Shown here: positions 42,001-50,084 of the stretch, in pieces
Layout of the letters: every line of letters starts with the position of its first letter
Position numbering within the stretch: position 1 is the stretch's first letter
Source: JALCLA01 sp965653565
GTDB lineage: Bacteria; Pseudomonadota; Gammaproteobacteria; Xanthomonadales; Xanthomonadaceae
NCBI GenBank assembly: GCA_965653565.1
Contig: CBFHAI010000004.1
Span: 62,001 to 126,000 of the forward strand
Length of the DNA: 64,000 nucleotides
Direction of reading: 5' to 3'
Program-made: the position numbers and the translations under genes
The notes under the pieces: model-generated
The model's database searches: none
What the model was told of the DNA's origin: nothing
The model's input: the letters and a program-made list of their open reading frames with translations, nothing else

Positions 42001-42661
42001 ATACACCGTCGACCTCGCCACCGGCATCGTGACGATGGCCGATCCACTCGACCTGTCGGCGTATCAGCAGCCGCTGGTGGCGCTGCATACGATCGAGGAC
42101 ATGGCGCTATGCACCAACGCGCAGATCACCGGCGAAGTCACGCTCGCGCAACCACTGACCCACGGCTTTACCGCCGACAACAGTCTGTGCAGCTCGGCGC
42201 TGATCATCGGCGACGTGCAGGGACGGGTTGAACACCTGTTCGCGCAGAACACCTGGACCAGCGTGTGGGCCGATGCGCTGATCGGCGCCGCGCCGACGAG
42301 TGGTGCCCAGTACAACGACCTGACGTATCCGCTCATCGTGACCAACGAAGATGCGATCACGCAGCGGTGGCGCATCGCGTTCCTGAGCAGTACCACGTTC
42401 AATGTCGTCTCGGAAGAGCTGGGCATCGTGGCCACCGGCTCGACGGCAGCCGATGTTGCGCCGATCAACCCTGCGACAGGCAATCCGTATTTCACGCTGG
42501 ACAAGGATGGCTTCGGCACTGGCTGGGCGACGGGCAACACGATCCGCTTCAACACGGTCGCCGCCGGCGCGCCGATCTGGGTGGCGCGTACCGTGCGCAG
42601 CGGCCCCGCTACCTATGTCGATGACCGCACCAAGATTCAGACGCGCTGGGACAAGGATTGA
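39044..42661 (+). CDS. Large tail-tip structural protein with beta repeats
   Basis: 1205 residues. After a mixed N-terminal domain the chain is beta-rich, with a recurring short motif of the type INYATGEI, VNFATGTV, INYETGVA, DLATGIV, HESGQIT. This suggests serial beta-sandwich modules. No enzymatic motif is seen. Probably a tail tip or side-fibre anchor; I do not recognise the family. Confidence 0.65.
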   Translation: MPDVKLIKPERLTDNPDGGGLSTGIEIVDGQINNVFPDISRIDRINGDVSLRKVFVQADTPDTELYSGLHVIVQAPPQDPRVDTVLFETGSWSDERDNARQQLERYLDESVVTRLTPYGRQLQGQRLVIGFQRVEVGLPEIGDVVVLANETTAQSEFIRIQDVDHEVQTLTDIDGTDFLARVVTLTITQPLSQEFAGTEPNRYFRITTGASVIRKAVASDAARYYATVKLAQDADPGDLVLKLDSVYSQLVPATASESAVTDAAPAGVTVIAESGPTYTFSATNIGPFTPAVYGVGVGILPGTVTITVTAGSGTGLSIVEQPDGTFTGHTSNIDASVNHESGQITVELTYGMVSAATLAFTFTPSATIARSPLSYQIPVKLTTRGYVYLATLNPIPVPGTTVVSFRALGRWYELRDDGSGALTGDDGAGVGQVNFATGTVTTSLGALPDIGSSVIFAWGGDSELEVRATDTAILPPRVELTLANDIDLDTLTLSWLAGGIGKSASSNSAGTITGDATGFVDAQLRKVVFRPTLIPDKNSTVTVTYGEHDVPYVTEVYTPTPVAGLAAVTTVDPPKPGTVHLSLMYYPAGSSSGFGYTFRENGAGVFRSTDAFGAEVPAPPEMADITINYATGEIVVPTTVTRTEGAAVYTQLTDALPQRTDDADTGYFSAAAVPTKKATGYTPTSGAWVFDGNVGVTYVPDSAGVGPDFVEEFDMPPLKIDLTPNVTNSIVPGGVLFRFGNRNYFDRVGTLYHSIVPATGAATTGGTINYETGVATITDFAGGVSPALSIKALLTEVRPLPLSVLHARTPGSPLRPSSFYIQANLMSTGALISAIADAQGHLDTADMHGYVDVVTGVYSVAFGRYVLDSALTVDEKAEPWYSASNIDGSGYIWQPREVVSGSVRFNCVVQTSLPLDPEIIGVNPVRLPTDGRVQTIRAGNTLVIHDTQATTFPDPVAAAEEVDLGRLNLASVVVYDDEGVAVPTSKYTVDLATGIVTMADPLDLSAYQQPLVALHTIEDMALCTNAQITGEVTLAQPLTHGFTADNSLCSSALIIGDVQGRVEHLFAQNTWTSVWADALIGAAPTSGAQYNDLTYPLIVTNEDAITQRWRIAFLSSTTFNVVSEELGIVATGSTAADVAPINPATGNPYFTLDKDGFGTGWATGNTIRFNTVAAGAPIWVARTVRSGPATYVDDRTKIQTRWDKD

Positions 42662-42664
42662 TCG

Positions 42665-44248
42665 ATGCCAGGCACGACGAACTTTCCTGCTGCTCTCGAC
42701 GCGGGCATCGACCTCACCGTCTTCTCGACCGAAGACGAACCCGGGAAAGAACACGACGTCAACCACAACGATACCTGGGCCGCGGTGCTGGCGCTCCAGG
42801 CAAAGGTCGGCGTCGACGGGTCCGCGGTCGCGGCCTCGCACGACAAGAAGATTGCAGATCTGCAAAGCGGTAAGACCGACGTTGGTCATGCACACGCTGC
42901 GGCCGACATCACGTCCGGCACCTTCGCTGATGCTCGAATCGCGCAGAGCAACGTGACGCAGCACCAGGCTGCGCTCGCAATCGATTGGGATCAGCTGACG
43001 GGCACAATGCCTGCGCTGATCGTGAGCGACGTCCACACCGTCGCCAGCGAGGCCGAGCAGCTCGCGCTGGCGGCGCAGGAAGGCGACATCGCTATTCGCA
43101 CAGATGAGAACAAGAGCTACGCGCACAACGGTGGCACGGCCGGAACGATGGCCGATTGGACGCAGCTGCGATCGCCGACGGATGCCGTGCTTTCGGTGTT
43201 CGGCCGCACCGGCGCGGTGTCGGCGCAGAGCGGGGACTACACATTTGCGCAGCTTGCCGCCACACCGACAACGCTGGCGGGTTATGGAATCACAGACGAA
43301 GTTCTGGATAGCGGCGATATCGGCTCTGCGGTCCAGGCTTACAACGATGGTCTGCATTTCATCAGCGCCGCTTACACGGCTGGCGATCTCGGAGCTACGG
43401 TCGGCATATACAAGCTTGTCGCCTTCGATGGCGGCGGTGGCGCCGGTGGCGTCACGATGTCGGCTTACGTTGCGTCCATCGTTGGCTCCGCACTTGCGTC
43501 CGACTTTCGCGGTGGGATCGGCTGCGGCACGGCCGCTACCGCCAACACCGGAACCAGCGGCAACACGGTGCCGAAGAACGACACGGCGAACACGTTCAGT
43601 GCGATTCAAACATTCACATATGCAGGCAATGGCGGGACAGATTCCCCGATCGTGGTGTCGTCCGCTTCCGGTGGCCGTATCGGATATGCCGCGACCGGCC
43701 AAGGCGCCGACGGCAAGAATTGGGACACCGTTGTTTCCGGGGCCACGTTCAACATCCGACTCGTCAACGATGCGAACAACGCAGCAGCCGTGGCGTATCG
43801 CATCACTCGCTCGGGACTGTCCACTTCATCGCACGAGTTCTACACCGGCGGCGGCACGCTGCGCGTTACGTTCGATAGCAGCGGCGCGACGATTGTCGGC
43901 GGTGTCAACTACAGCACGACCGAGGTTCACACCGGCATTCTGTCGCCAGCGCAGATCACTGCCAACACAGACAACTATGCGCCGACGAATCACGCCACGA
44001 CGCGGGTGTTCCGCTTGTCGACTGATGCCAGTCGTAACCTCACCGGTTTAGCCGGTGGCGGCAATGGCCGGCGCATTACGATCAGCAACGTCGGCGCGCA
44101 GGCGTTGGTGTTGGCGCACGATGTCACGAGCACCGCGGCGAACCGCTTCCTTTGCCCTGGGTCGGTGAATTACACCGTGCCGGCCAATGGATCGGTCGAT
44201 TGTTGGTACGACGGCACAAGCGCGCGTTGGCGCGTGATCTCGAACTGA
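42665..44248 (+). CDS. Tail fibre-like protein
   Basis: 527 residues. Contains GHAHAAADITSGTFADARIAQS and VFGRTGAVSAQSGDYTFAQL, stretches common in tail fibre shafts, then a Gly/Thr/Ala-rich region and a compact C-terminus. It has no similarity to the DGR repeats, so the adsorption protein is not the diversified one. Confidence 0.8.
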   Translation: MPGTTNFPAALDAGIDLTVFSTEDEPGKEHDVNHNDTWAAVLALQAKVGVDGSAVAASHDKKIADLQSGKTDVGHAHAAADITSGTFADARIAQSNVTQHQAALAIDWDQLTGTMPALIVSDVHTVASEAEQLALAAQEGDIAIRTDENKSYAHNGGTAGTMADWTQLRSPTDAVLSVFGRTGAVSAQSGDYTFAQLAATPTTLAGYGITDEVLDSGDIGSAVQAYNDGLHFISAAYTAGDLGATVGIYKLVAFDGGGGAGGVTMSAYVASIVGSALASDFRGGIGCGTAATANTGTSGNTVPKNDTANTFSAIQTFTYAGNGGTDSPIVVSSASGGRIGYAATGQGADGKNWDTVVSGATFNIRLVNDANNAAAVAYRITRSGLSTSSHEFYTGGGTLRVTFDSSGATIVGGVNYSTTEVHTGILSPAQITANTDNYAPTNHATTRVFRLSTDASRNLTGLAGGGNGRRITISNVGAQALVLAHDVTSTAANRFLCPGSVNYTVPANGSVDCWYDGTSARWRVISN

Positions 44249-44257
44249 GGATCCACC

Positions 44258-44536
44258 ATGGCCACCGTAGCACAGCGGGTGAAGGCAATCGCCGACGCAC
44301 TGATCAACGGATCAGCGACGAACCAGCAGATAGCCCGGCTGGTGAACGGCAATCTGGGTCTGACCGCAGAAGGCGCCGCAACGTTGTCGGACCTCGAGAA
44401 GGGTCAACGCTTCCTTTTTCGCATGCGACACCAGCTCAAGCAGAATGTCATCGAGCATGAGCAAATCGCCTCCGTCGTCGCTGCGCAAGCGGCGGTTGTC
44501 GCGGATGTCGAAGCGGCGTTCACCGAAGCGCCGTAG
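44258..44536 (+). CDS. Hypothetical protein after the tail fibre gene
   Basis: 92 residues, helical (AQRVKAIADALINGSATNQQIARLV). Might help assemble the fibre. Not recognised. Confidence 0.6.
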   Translation: MATVAQRVKAIADALINGSATNQQIARLVNGNLGLTAEGAATLSDLEKGQRFLFRMRHQLKQNVIEHEQIASVVAAQAAVVADVEAAFTEAP

Positions 44537-44542
44537 CGAGCA

Positions 44543-46192
44543 ATGACGGCTTACCGAAAGCCCTCGCCGTATCGAAAATCGCAGACCTACCGCGGCGAAG
44601 AATTGGTGCCGGGCGTGGCGGCTCCCGGTACGTCGTCCGTACACGGACTGCCCTTTGGAGAGGCTGCCGATCACAGCGTGCTGAGTCGGCTTCCGGTGCT
44701 CGGCCGAACCGCACGCGGCGCGTTATCGCGTGGACGGTGGGGCGGCCTGGACGCAGCTGCGTTCACGACTCGCGTGCCGCTGCAGCATGCAACGCAGCAG
44801 GCGCAGGCGCTGCAAGCGCCGTGGGATTCGCCCACGTGGCACGCCGATCTCGACCGAGTGCCGTTCCGGCAGAGCCAGGCGCACGACACCGACGCGGCGT
44901 TGCCGTGGGCGGAGACGAGCGAGAAGGTCGAACACACGGCGCCGATACCCTACGGTGCGCCGGCGCGCTTCGATGTGTCAGCTTCGCTGACCTGGGATGC
45001 GATCACGGCGCACGGCTCATCGATGCGCGGCGTGTGGCATTCGCTTGCGGCCCGGGGCGCGCTGATCGCGTTGCCGTGGGGGGCGATGGGCAAGCATCAG
45101 AACGACTACATCGCGCCCTGGCCCGTGGAGCCGAACCCCGGCGAGCCGGGTAGCGACCCGATAACCGTCCCCATTCTTCCGGTGTACTTCATGATCCCGT
45201 CTTTGTCTGCGGTGCGACTCCCCGAGCGCACGCCGGTGCCGCTGCTCAGCGCGTCGCTATCCACCGACGCCGCGTCGTGGGGCTGGGCCTTCACAGCGGC
45301 AATGCCGCTAGCCAGTCTCGACCTGGTGAACCCTGCGACGCGCGAAGATCCTGTCGAGCTCGAGGTCACTATCAACGGTTATGTTTGGACGGTGCTAGTC
45401 GATTCGTTTGACCTGCAGCGGCGTTTTGCGCTGAAGACGGTTAGCCTTCGCGGGCGATCGCGCTCGGCCGTGCTGGCAGCACCAATCGCGCCGAGGCGAT
45501 CGCGTACGCAGGTCGCCGATCGCACGGCCGCTCAGCTGGCGGCAGAAGAGCTGACCGGGACTGGTTGGACGATGGTGTGGGACGCGGTCGATTGGCTCGT
45601 GCCTGGCGGTACCTTCAGCTATGCCGACCTGGCGCCGATGGAGGCGCTGGTGCAGATCGCCGAGAGCATCGGCGCGCGCATCGAAACCGATCGTGCGTTG
45701 CTGCAGCTGGCGGCGAAGCCGACGTACCCCATCTCGCCGTGGGCGTGGGAAGAGGCCACGCCGTACGCCATCTTGCCGGCGAGCATCGTCGCCTCCGCCG
45801 ATGGCCAGTGGCAGGGCGGGCCGAACGCCAACGGCGTCTACGTCTACAGCGAGAACGCCGGCTTCGGCGCGCTGGTCAAGATCGAGGGGACTGGCGGCGA
45901 AACCCAGCTGCCGCAGATTGTTAATCGTCTGGCCGTGTCCGCCGATCCGGTGCGTGAACTTGGTCGTCAGCGCCTTGCTGCCTCCGGCAAGATCAAGAAT
46001 GAGCAGATCACCACGGTGCTCATGCCGTCGCCGGCGGATCCCGGATTGATTCCAATCGGCGCGCTGCTTGAGATCAACGACAGCATCAGCACGTGGCGTG
46101 GCCAGTGTATGGGCGTGCGGATCATCGCGCAGCGAAGCGGGTCGGCCTTCAGCGTGCGCCAGTCGTTGCAGATCGAGAGGCACTTCCGATGA
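44543..46192 (+). CDS. Tail hub-like protein
   Basis: 549 residues. The second half (DPVELEVTINGYVWTVLVDS, TAAQLAAEELTG, ALVQIAESIGARIETDRALL, LPQIVNRLAVSADPVRELGR) looks like the central-hub fold of baseplate proteins. The first 200 residues are of unknown type. It overlaps the next small gene. Confidence 0.6.
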   Translation: MTAYRKPSPYRKSQTYRGEELVPGVAAPGTSSVHGLPFGEAADHSVLSRLPVLGRTARGALSRGRWGGLDAAAFTTRVPLQHATQQAQALQAPWDSPTWHADLDRVPFRQSQAHDTDAALPWAETSEKVEHTAPIPYGAPARFDVSASLTWDAITAHGSSMRGVWHSLAARGALIALPWGAMGKHQNDYIAPWPVEPNPGEPGSDPITVPILPVYFMIPSLSAVRLPERTPVPLLSASLSTDAASWGWAFTAAMPLASLDLVNPATREDPVELEVTINGYVWTVLVDSFDLQRRFALKTVSLRGRSRSAVLAAPIAPRRSRTQVADRTAAQLAAEELTGTGWTMVWDAVDWLVPGGTFSYADLAPMEALVQIAESIGARIETDRALLQLAAKPTYPISPWAWEEATPYAILPASIVASADGQWQGGPNANGVYVYSENAGFGALVKIEGTGGETQLPQIVNRLAVSADPVRELGRQRLAASGKIKNEQITTVLMPSPADPGLIPIGALLEINDSISTWRGQCMGVRIIAQRSGSAFSVRQSLQIERHFR

Positions 46193-46416
46193 GAAATGTT
46201 TGGCGGCAATTCCAGGCGCTGCTGCCGCAATCGAAGCTCTATGTCGTCGAGGTCATCAGCCACAACGTCGACGGCACCAGCACCGTGGCCATGCCGAACG
46301 GCGATCAGTTTCGCGTGCGCGGGCAGGGAGTGGCCGAAGGGTCGTTTGCCTTCGTGCGCGATGGCATGATTGAAGGTGAAGCGCCGGCAGTTGCGCCGAT
46401 TGAACTCGACGTGTGA
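46189..46416 (+). CDS. Small tail-tip protein, OB-like
   Basis: 75 residues (VVEVISHNVDGTSTVAMPNG, DQFRVRGQGVAEGSFAFV). A short beta barrel is likely, like the OB domain of spike proteins. Coupled to the hub gene by ATGA. Last gene of the rightward late block. Confidence 0.55.
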   Translation: MRNVWRQFQALLPQSKLYVVEVISHNVDGTSTVAMPNGDQFRVRGQGVAEGSFAFVRDGMIEGEAPAVAPIELDV

Positions 46417-46419
46417 GAG

Positions 46420-47373
46420 TTACGCTGCCATCCGATGTTCGTAATATGGCCGATCGCGGTCGTCGAGAATCGCCTGCATCGCTGCTAGATTTTTCGGATC
46501 GGGCGACAGCCACGCGTCGATGTTCTCAGGCTTGATCGGGATCACGCACCGATCGTGGCCGGCGGCGGCGACTTCGGCCGGCGGCTCGTCGGTGATCGCG
46601 GCGAACGACAGCAGTTCTTCGTCGCCCTGCCGCCAGTGAGACCACAAGCACGCAACGAACATCGGCTGCGGCGGATTCGGCCGGAATTCGAGGATGACGT
46701 TTTCCTCCTTCTCGCCCGGCGCCAGCTCACGCCGCTCGACGTTGTGGCGGCTGACGTTTTCGTAGAAGGCATCCATGACCATGATGCCGTGCGAATACCC
46801 GAACAGGTCGCGCCAGAACCCTTCAAGGTTGTCGCGCCGAGCGTTGTAGGTGCCGGGATACTTGAAGTCGTAGTTCGCCGGCTTGCCGATCGGCCGGCAC
46901 TGATAGCGCATTGGCTTGATGACGCGGCGGCCGTTCTGCATCACCAGCACTGGCGCGTACCAACCGGGAAAGATGCGCGAATCCTTCGGCTTGGGCTCGC
47001 TGCGCCGAATGTCGGCAAGCTTCCCCATCGCCCATTCGACTTTTTTCGACGAGATGCGCTGATCCTCGAGCGCCTTCTTTGTCGCCTTCGTTTGAAGTGT
47101 GCGCTCGGCGTCGGCGAGCCGCTTTCGCTGGGCGAATATCTCCTGTTCGAGCTTCGTCACCTGGTCGCGGTTGTACTCGTCGATCAGCGTGCGGATCTGC
47201 TGCTCGTGCTCATTGCGCGGGTTGGCAAACGCGGCATCCATCGCCTTCGGGAAGTTGAGGCGCTGCTGCTTGCGATCGCCGTAGAGCTTGACGAACTCGA
47301 ACCAATCCATCTCCGCGTCCACCACGCGGATGTACTTCATGTAGTCCGCCCACACCATCGCCGAGTAGCACAT
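46420..47373 (-). CDS. SRAP/HMCES-type abasic-site protein
   Basis: 317 residues. Starts MCYSA: Cys2 is the residue that HMCES/YedK proteins expose to form a thiazolidine link with abasic sites. The family triad is visible: Asn in NARRDNL, Glu in MDAFYEN and His in GHDRCVIPI. A helical insert at about residues 60-130 is longer than in YedK. These proteins shield abasic sites in single-stranded DNA and are SOS-linked in bacteria. Leftward, opposite to the late genes, so it is expressed separately. Confidence 0.88.
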   Translation of the reverse strand: MCYSAMVWADYMKYIRVVDAEMDWFEFVKLYGDRKQQRLNFPKAMDAAFANPRNEHEQQIRTLIDEYNRDQVTKLEQEIFAQRKRLADAERTLQTKATKKALEDQRISSKKVEWAMGKLADIRRSEPKPKDSRIFPGWYAPVLVMQNGRRVIKPMRYQCRPIGKPANYDFKYPGTYNARRDNLEGFWRDLFGYSHGIMVMDAFYENVSRHNVERRELAPGEKEENVILEFRPNPPQPMFVACLWSHWRQGDEELLSFAAITDEPPAEVAAAGHDRCVIPIKPENIDAWLSPDPKNLAAMQAILDDRDRPYYEHRMAA

Positions 47374-47376
47374 CGA

Positions 47377-47832
47377 TCAACCCTCGTTCGCGTCGATGTC
47401 GTCTAGGCCGAGTTCAAAGTGATTCGAAGGCGGCAGTGTTTTGTCCAGTTGCACAAGCATCTGCGCGAGCTGCTTCAGCTGATTCCGCTGCAATCCCATC
47501 ATCAGCTGCGCTTTTCCAAAGGCGCCAACTAGTCCGACGAGCTGGTGATTCTTCGGAGAATCGGCAGAGCCGAAGGCGACCATCAGCGGCCAGCTGATCG
47601 GTGCGTGCATGTCATCCGCGCCCTGCAGCGGGGCAATGTGGCGGGGGTCGTTCTTGTCGCCAGAAAGCAGGTGCGCCTGGACACTAGAGCGCAGCAAACC
47701 GTGGACCAGTTCTGTGATTTCGGTGGGCGACAAACTCACGCCGATGTACGAGCCTAAACTGTGCAGACCCACTTCAACCGAGCCGTCACGCTGGGCCCGC
47801 ACTCGAATCTTATCGCCGCCGTCCTCATCCAT
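47377..47832 (-). CDS. Hypothetical protein upstream of the SRAP gene
   Basis: 151 residues from ATG 47832 (the frame is open to 47889). Ends 3 bases before the SRAP start, so it is probably in one operon with it. Mixed alpha/beta, no recognised domain. Confidence 0.6.
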   Translation of the reverse strand: MDEDGGDKIRVRAQRDGSVEVGLHSLGSYIGVSLSPTEITELVHGLLRSSVQAHLLSGDKNDPRHIAPLQGADDMHAPISWPLMVAFGSADSPKNHQLVGLVGAFGKAQLMMGLQRNQLKQLAQMLVQLDKTLPPSNHFELGLDDIDANEG

Positions 47833-47905
47833 TTCCTGCACTCCACCGCCCGGGCTTGGAAACCTAATCCACCCGGGGCGGTAAGGCAACGCGGCGCGGC
47901 ACGCT

Positions 47906-48049
47906 CTACCTGAACGACTCGCCGATCACCTTTCGCAGCAGTGCCCAGACGGCCATGGGCGGCAGCATGATCACCGCCAAGGCGTCGCCAGCATCGGCGG
48001 CGGCCCGAAGCGCGGCCACCAGCAGCTCATCTTCGCGCCTGTAGTCCAT
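47906..48049 (-). CDS. Possible 47-residue membrane peptide
   Basis: A short frame from ATG 48049 (MDYRREDELLVAALRAAADA) with a hydrophobic stretch (ALAVIMLPPMAVWALL) near the C-terminus. It lies between two leftward genes. Could be a small membrane protein. Confidence 0.4.
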   Translation of the reverse strand: MDYRREDELLVAALRAAADAGDALAVIMLPPMAVWALLRKVIGESFR

Positions 48050-48125
48050 GAGCAAAACCTTACAGACACAGGACGCGCGAAGATATCGGCGAACACCGGG
48101 AATTTTGGTAGGGAATTCCCTTGTC

Positions 48126-48521
48126 TCAGGACCAAGGTTTCGGCTTCACTCTCCACACTGCGAGACCAGCGTTGGCCGCCTTGTCGATGAACCAGTCGGG
48201 GCCATCAAACGCGACCACGCCTTGAGCCTGCTGCCGGAAGATTTCCCTCGGCCGAACGTATCGAACCAGTACGCGCCGCGATTGAGCCCACCGATCGGCG
48301 AAGTAGGTGGTGCGTACCATGCTGCAGTAGCGGATCTCGGCGACACCGCGCTCGCGGTGGATCCGGTCGAGCACGTTGGCGACAAACGATCGATCGTTGA
48401 ACGTCTTCGCGCCGGTGACGATCAGATGCAGCGCCAGCCCCTGCGCCTCGAGGCGGCGCACCTCAATGGCGCGCGTGCGGATCCAGAATTCGAACTCGCG
48501 ATCGCGGGTGTTGTGGCCCAT
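48126..48521 (-). CDS. SLOG-like (DUF2493/YAcAr-type) protein
   Basis: 131 residues. LALHLIVTGAKTFNDRSFVA and a late GVVAFDGPDWFIDKAANAGL match the Rossmann-like SLOG pattern. The usual GGARGAD nucleotide motif is replaced by CSMVRTTYFAD, so binding may be altered. SLOG proteins sense nucleotides and occur in phage and defence contexts. The N-terminal 28 residues are an extension. Confidence 0.6.
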   Translation of the reverse strand: MGHNTRDREFEFWIRTRAIEVRRLEAQGLALHLIVTGAKTFNDRSFVANVLDRIHRERGVAEIRYCSMVRTTYFADRWAQSRRVLVRYVRPREIFRQQAQGVVAFDGPDWFIDKAANAGLAVWRVKPKPWS

Positions 48522-48653
48522 GGCGCCAATCTTAGAGTCGCGGGTCTCACGGCCCGCGAGCTAGGGGATGGGTCCGGGGTGACAAAGTCCTAGAGACAGA
48601 ATCGAGGCCGCTGCGGTAGCGTTTGCTTCCGAACGTGGAGAAGGGGGGCATTC

Positions 48654-48824
48654 ATGAAGGTCGGTGATGTGGTGAGTTTGAAATCCGGCAGTCCGTCGAT
48701 GACCGTGACGACCGTTGACGGCGAGCTTGTGGTTTGCGCGATCTGGTGTGGGCCAGAGTTCGGATTTAAGTTCGAGAATTTCCCAGCTGCGGCGGTCCAG
48801 AAGACACAGTCTCATGACGGTTGA
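48654..48824 (+). CDS. YodC-family (DUF2158) small protein
   Basis: 56 residues: MKVGDVVSLKSGSPSMTV, then VDGELVVCAIWCG. It matches the small YodC/DUF2158 beta-barrel family. Strong ribosome-binding site (GGAGAAGGGGGG). Function of the family is not known. Confidence 0.75.
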   Translation: MKVGDVVSLKSGSPSMTVTTVDGELVVCAIWCGPEFGFKFENFPAAAVQKTQSHDG

Positions 48825-49061
48825 GTCGCATTTGGCAACGGTCGTCGCGGAGTGCTAAGGCAAGCATCCCGATTTTCCCCGGGCTTCTGTGGAGGTCCAC
48901 AATCACTGCTTGCATGCGACGTTCGCGCATGGTAAGTCGTCTCTCTAAGTGAGACTTCTAAATGAATTCTTAACCGATGTGCCGAAAGTCACGTACCTAT
49001 CGGATTTGAGGCACGAATTGCGTCGCGAGTTGTCTACAAGGATGTGGTCGCGAGGCCATGG

Positions 49062-49089
49062 TTGAGTTTACTGGTGAGCCCGCTATACT
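49062..49089 (+). promoter_or_regulatory. Promoter of the 49205 gene, inside a 380-bp gap
   Basis: TTGAGT and TATACT are 16 bp apart. The gap 48825-49204 also holds a 10-bp inverted repeat (ACTTCGGCGG at 49087, CCGCCGAAGT at 49158) with inner short repeats (CCAATAATTGG; CCCC-AAGTTCA-GGGG). I see no gene in the gap. The layout suggests a lysogenically expressed single gene with a structured leader or operator. Confidence 0.6.
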
Positions 49090-49204
49090 TCGGCGGTTTT
49101 GTTTTCCAATAATTGGCCCCAAGTTCAGGGGTTACAACGTAGAGTTACATCCGAGAGCCGCCGAAGTGCGGCTAATCGTTTAGCAAATAGCCCAGGGGAA
49201 TGAG

Positions 49205-49411
49205 ATGTCGGAGGCAGGTATGAGCGCGCAGAATCGGTTGCAGAAAATGCAAACCGCGCTCGAGCAGCGCGGTGTCAAGGATGTGAAGTTCTTTTTCCGT
49301 CCCACGGTAGATCTCGGCAAACTGACGGCCGATGTCTCCGATGCGCTGTCCGCCGCTATCGACGGCAAGGTCAAGCCGCTGCCGTTGTTTGGCGACAGCC
49401 AGCGCGCTTAA
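49205..49411 (+). CDS. Small protein in its own promoter-terminator unit
   Basis: 68 residues (MSEAGMSAQNRLQKMQTALE...KDVKFFFRPTVDLG), mixed helix and strand, with GGGGA upstream. A strong promoter before it and a perfect terminator after it make it an independent unit. Such units in prophages (morons) usually work in the lysogen. Family not recognised. Confidence 0.65.
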   Translation: MSEAGMSAQNRLQKMQTALEQRGVKDVKFFFRPTVDLGKLTADVSDALSAAIDGKVKPLPLFGDSQRA

Positions 49412-49431
49412 TCGTCAGCTAGAATCTATGG

Positions 49432-49462
49432 AAAGGGCACCCCTTTGGGTGCCCTTTTTTTT
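49432..49462 (+). terminator. Rho-independent terminator
   Basis: AAAGGGCACCC - CTTT - GGGTGCCCTTT, an 11-bp perfect stem followed by a run of T. Separates the 68-residue gene from the ImmA-like gene. Confidence 0.9.
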
Positions 49463-49478
49463 GTCCATTGGGGGTGGG

Positions 49479-50084
49479 ATGTACATCGCGATCACTGACT
49501 TGGCCTACTGCATCGGAAAAGCCCGCGAGATCCGAGAAGAGTACGAGCGCTACAGCATTCAGCGCGACGCGCTGCCGCGGTCGACAGACGACCTGCGCGA
49601 CGTAGTAAGCCGTTATCTCGAGAAGCGCATCGACTTCTACGAACTCGACGTGCTCGAAACCGGCCGCCTGGTCCCCGCTTTCTTCTTGGCTTTCGAAGAC
49701 CATTGCGAGATCTACCTTCTCGCCGGCTTGGAAAACCCCGAGCGTCGTTTCGTGCTTTGCAAGGAACTCTTCCACGTCGTGCTCGACAAGCCCGAGTGCC
49801 GCACGATGCAGCTCAACAGCCACCTTCAGGAAGTGGTGGCGAAGTTTCCCGTGCATGACGCAGAGCCAAACTGTCCCGCGGTCTACGAAATGCTTGCAGA
49901 GGCGGCCGCGATGGAATTTTTCATGCCGTACATCGAGCGTGTGCGCATGCGGGCCGGCGGTGAATTGAACTTCGCCGAGATCGCCGGCCGCTACGGCATC
50001 CCGGTTGAGTACGTCGAGATCTACCTGAGCGATGGCTACATGGATTTTTTCTCGGAGGAATCCTTGACTCGCGCGAGGCCGTAG
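49479..50084 (+). CDS. ImmA/IrrE-like protein with altered metal site
   Basis: 201 residues from ATG 49479 (GGGGGTGGG before it); the frame is open upstream through the terminator, which is unlikely to be coding. The segment FVLCKELFHVVLD stands where ImmA/IrrE proteases have HExxH: here it is KELFH, so the first zinc His is Lys. A downstream EMLAEAAAMEFFMPY keeps the usual second Glu helix. Probably a non-catalytic or changed member. Its 3' end overlaps the integrase gene tail to tail by 49 bp. Confidence 0.7.
   Translation: MYIAITDLAYCIGKAREIREEYERYSIQRDALPRSTDDLRDVVSRYLEKRIDFYELDVLETGRLVPAFFLAFEDHCEIYLLAGLENPERRFVLCKELFHVVLDKPECRTMQLNSHLQEVVAKFPVHDAEPNCPAVYEMLAEAAAMEFFMPYIERVRMRAGGELNFAEIAGRYGIPVEYVEIYLSDGYMDFFSEESLTRARP

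Noticed and set aside
42665..44248. A third variable repeat in the tail fibre gene
   Set aside because: No stretch resembling the A-free flanks or the end FVRAVRSVSAPPAG is seen there. I found only two VRs, though a computed search would be safer.
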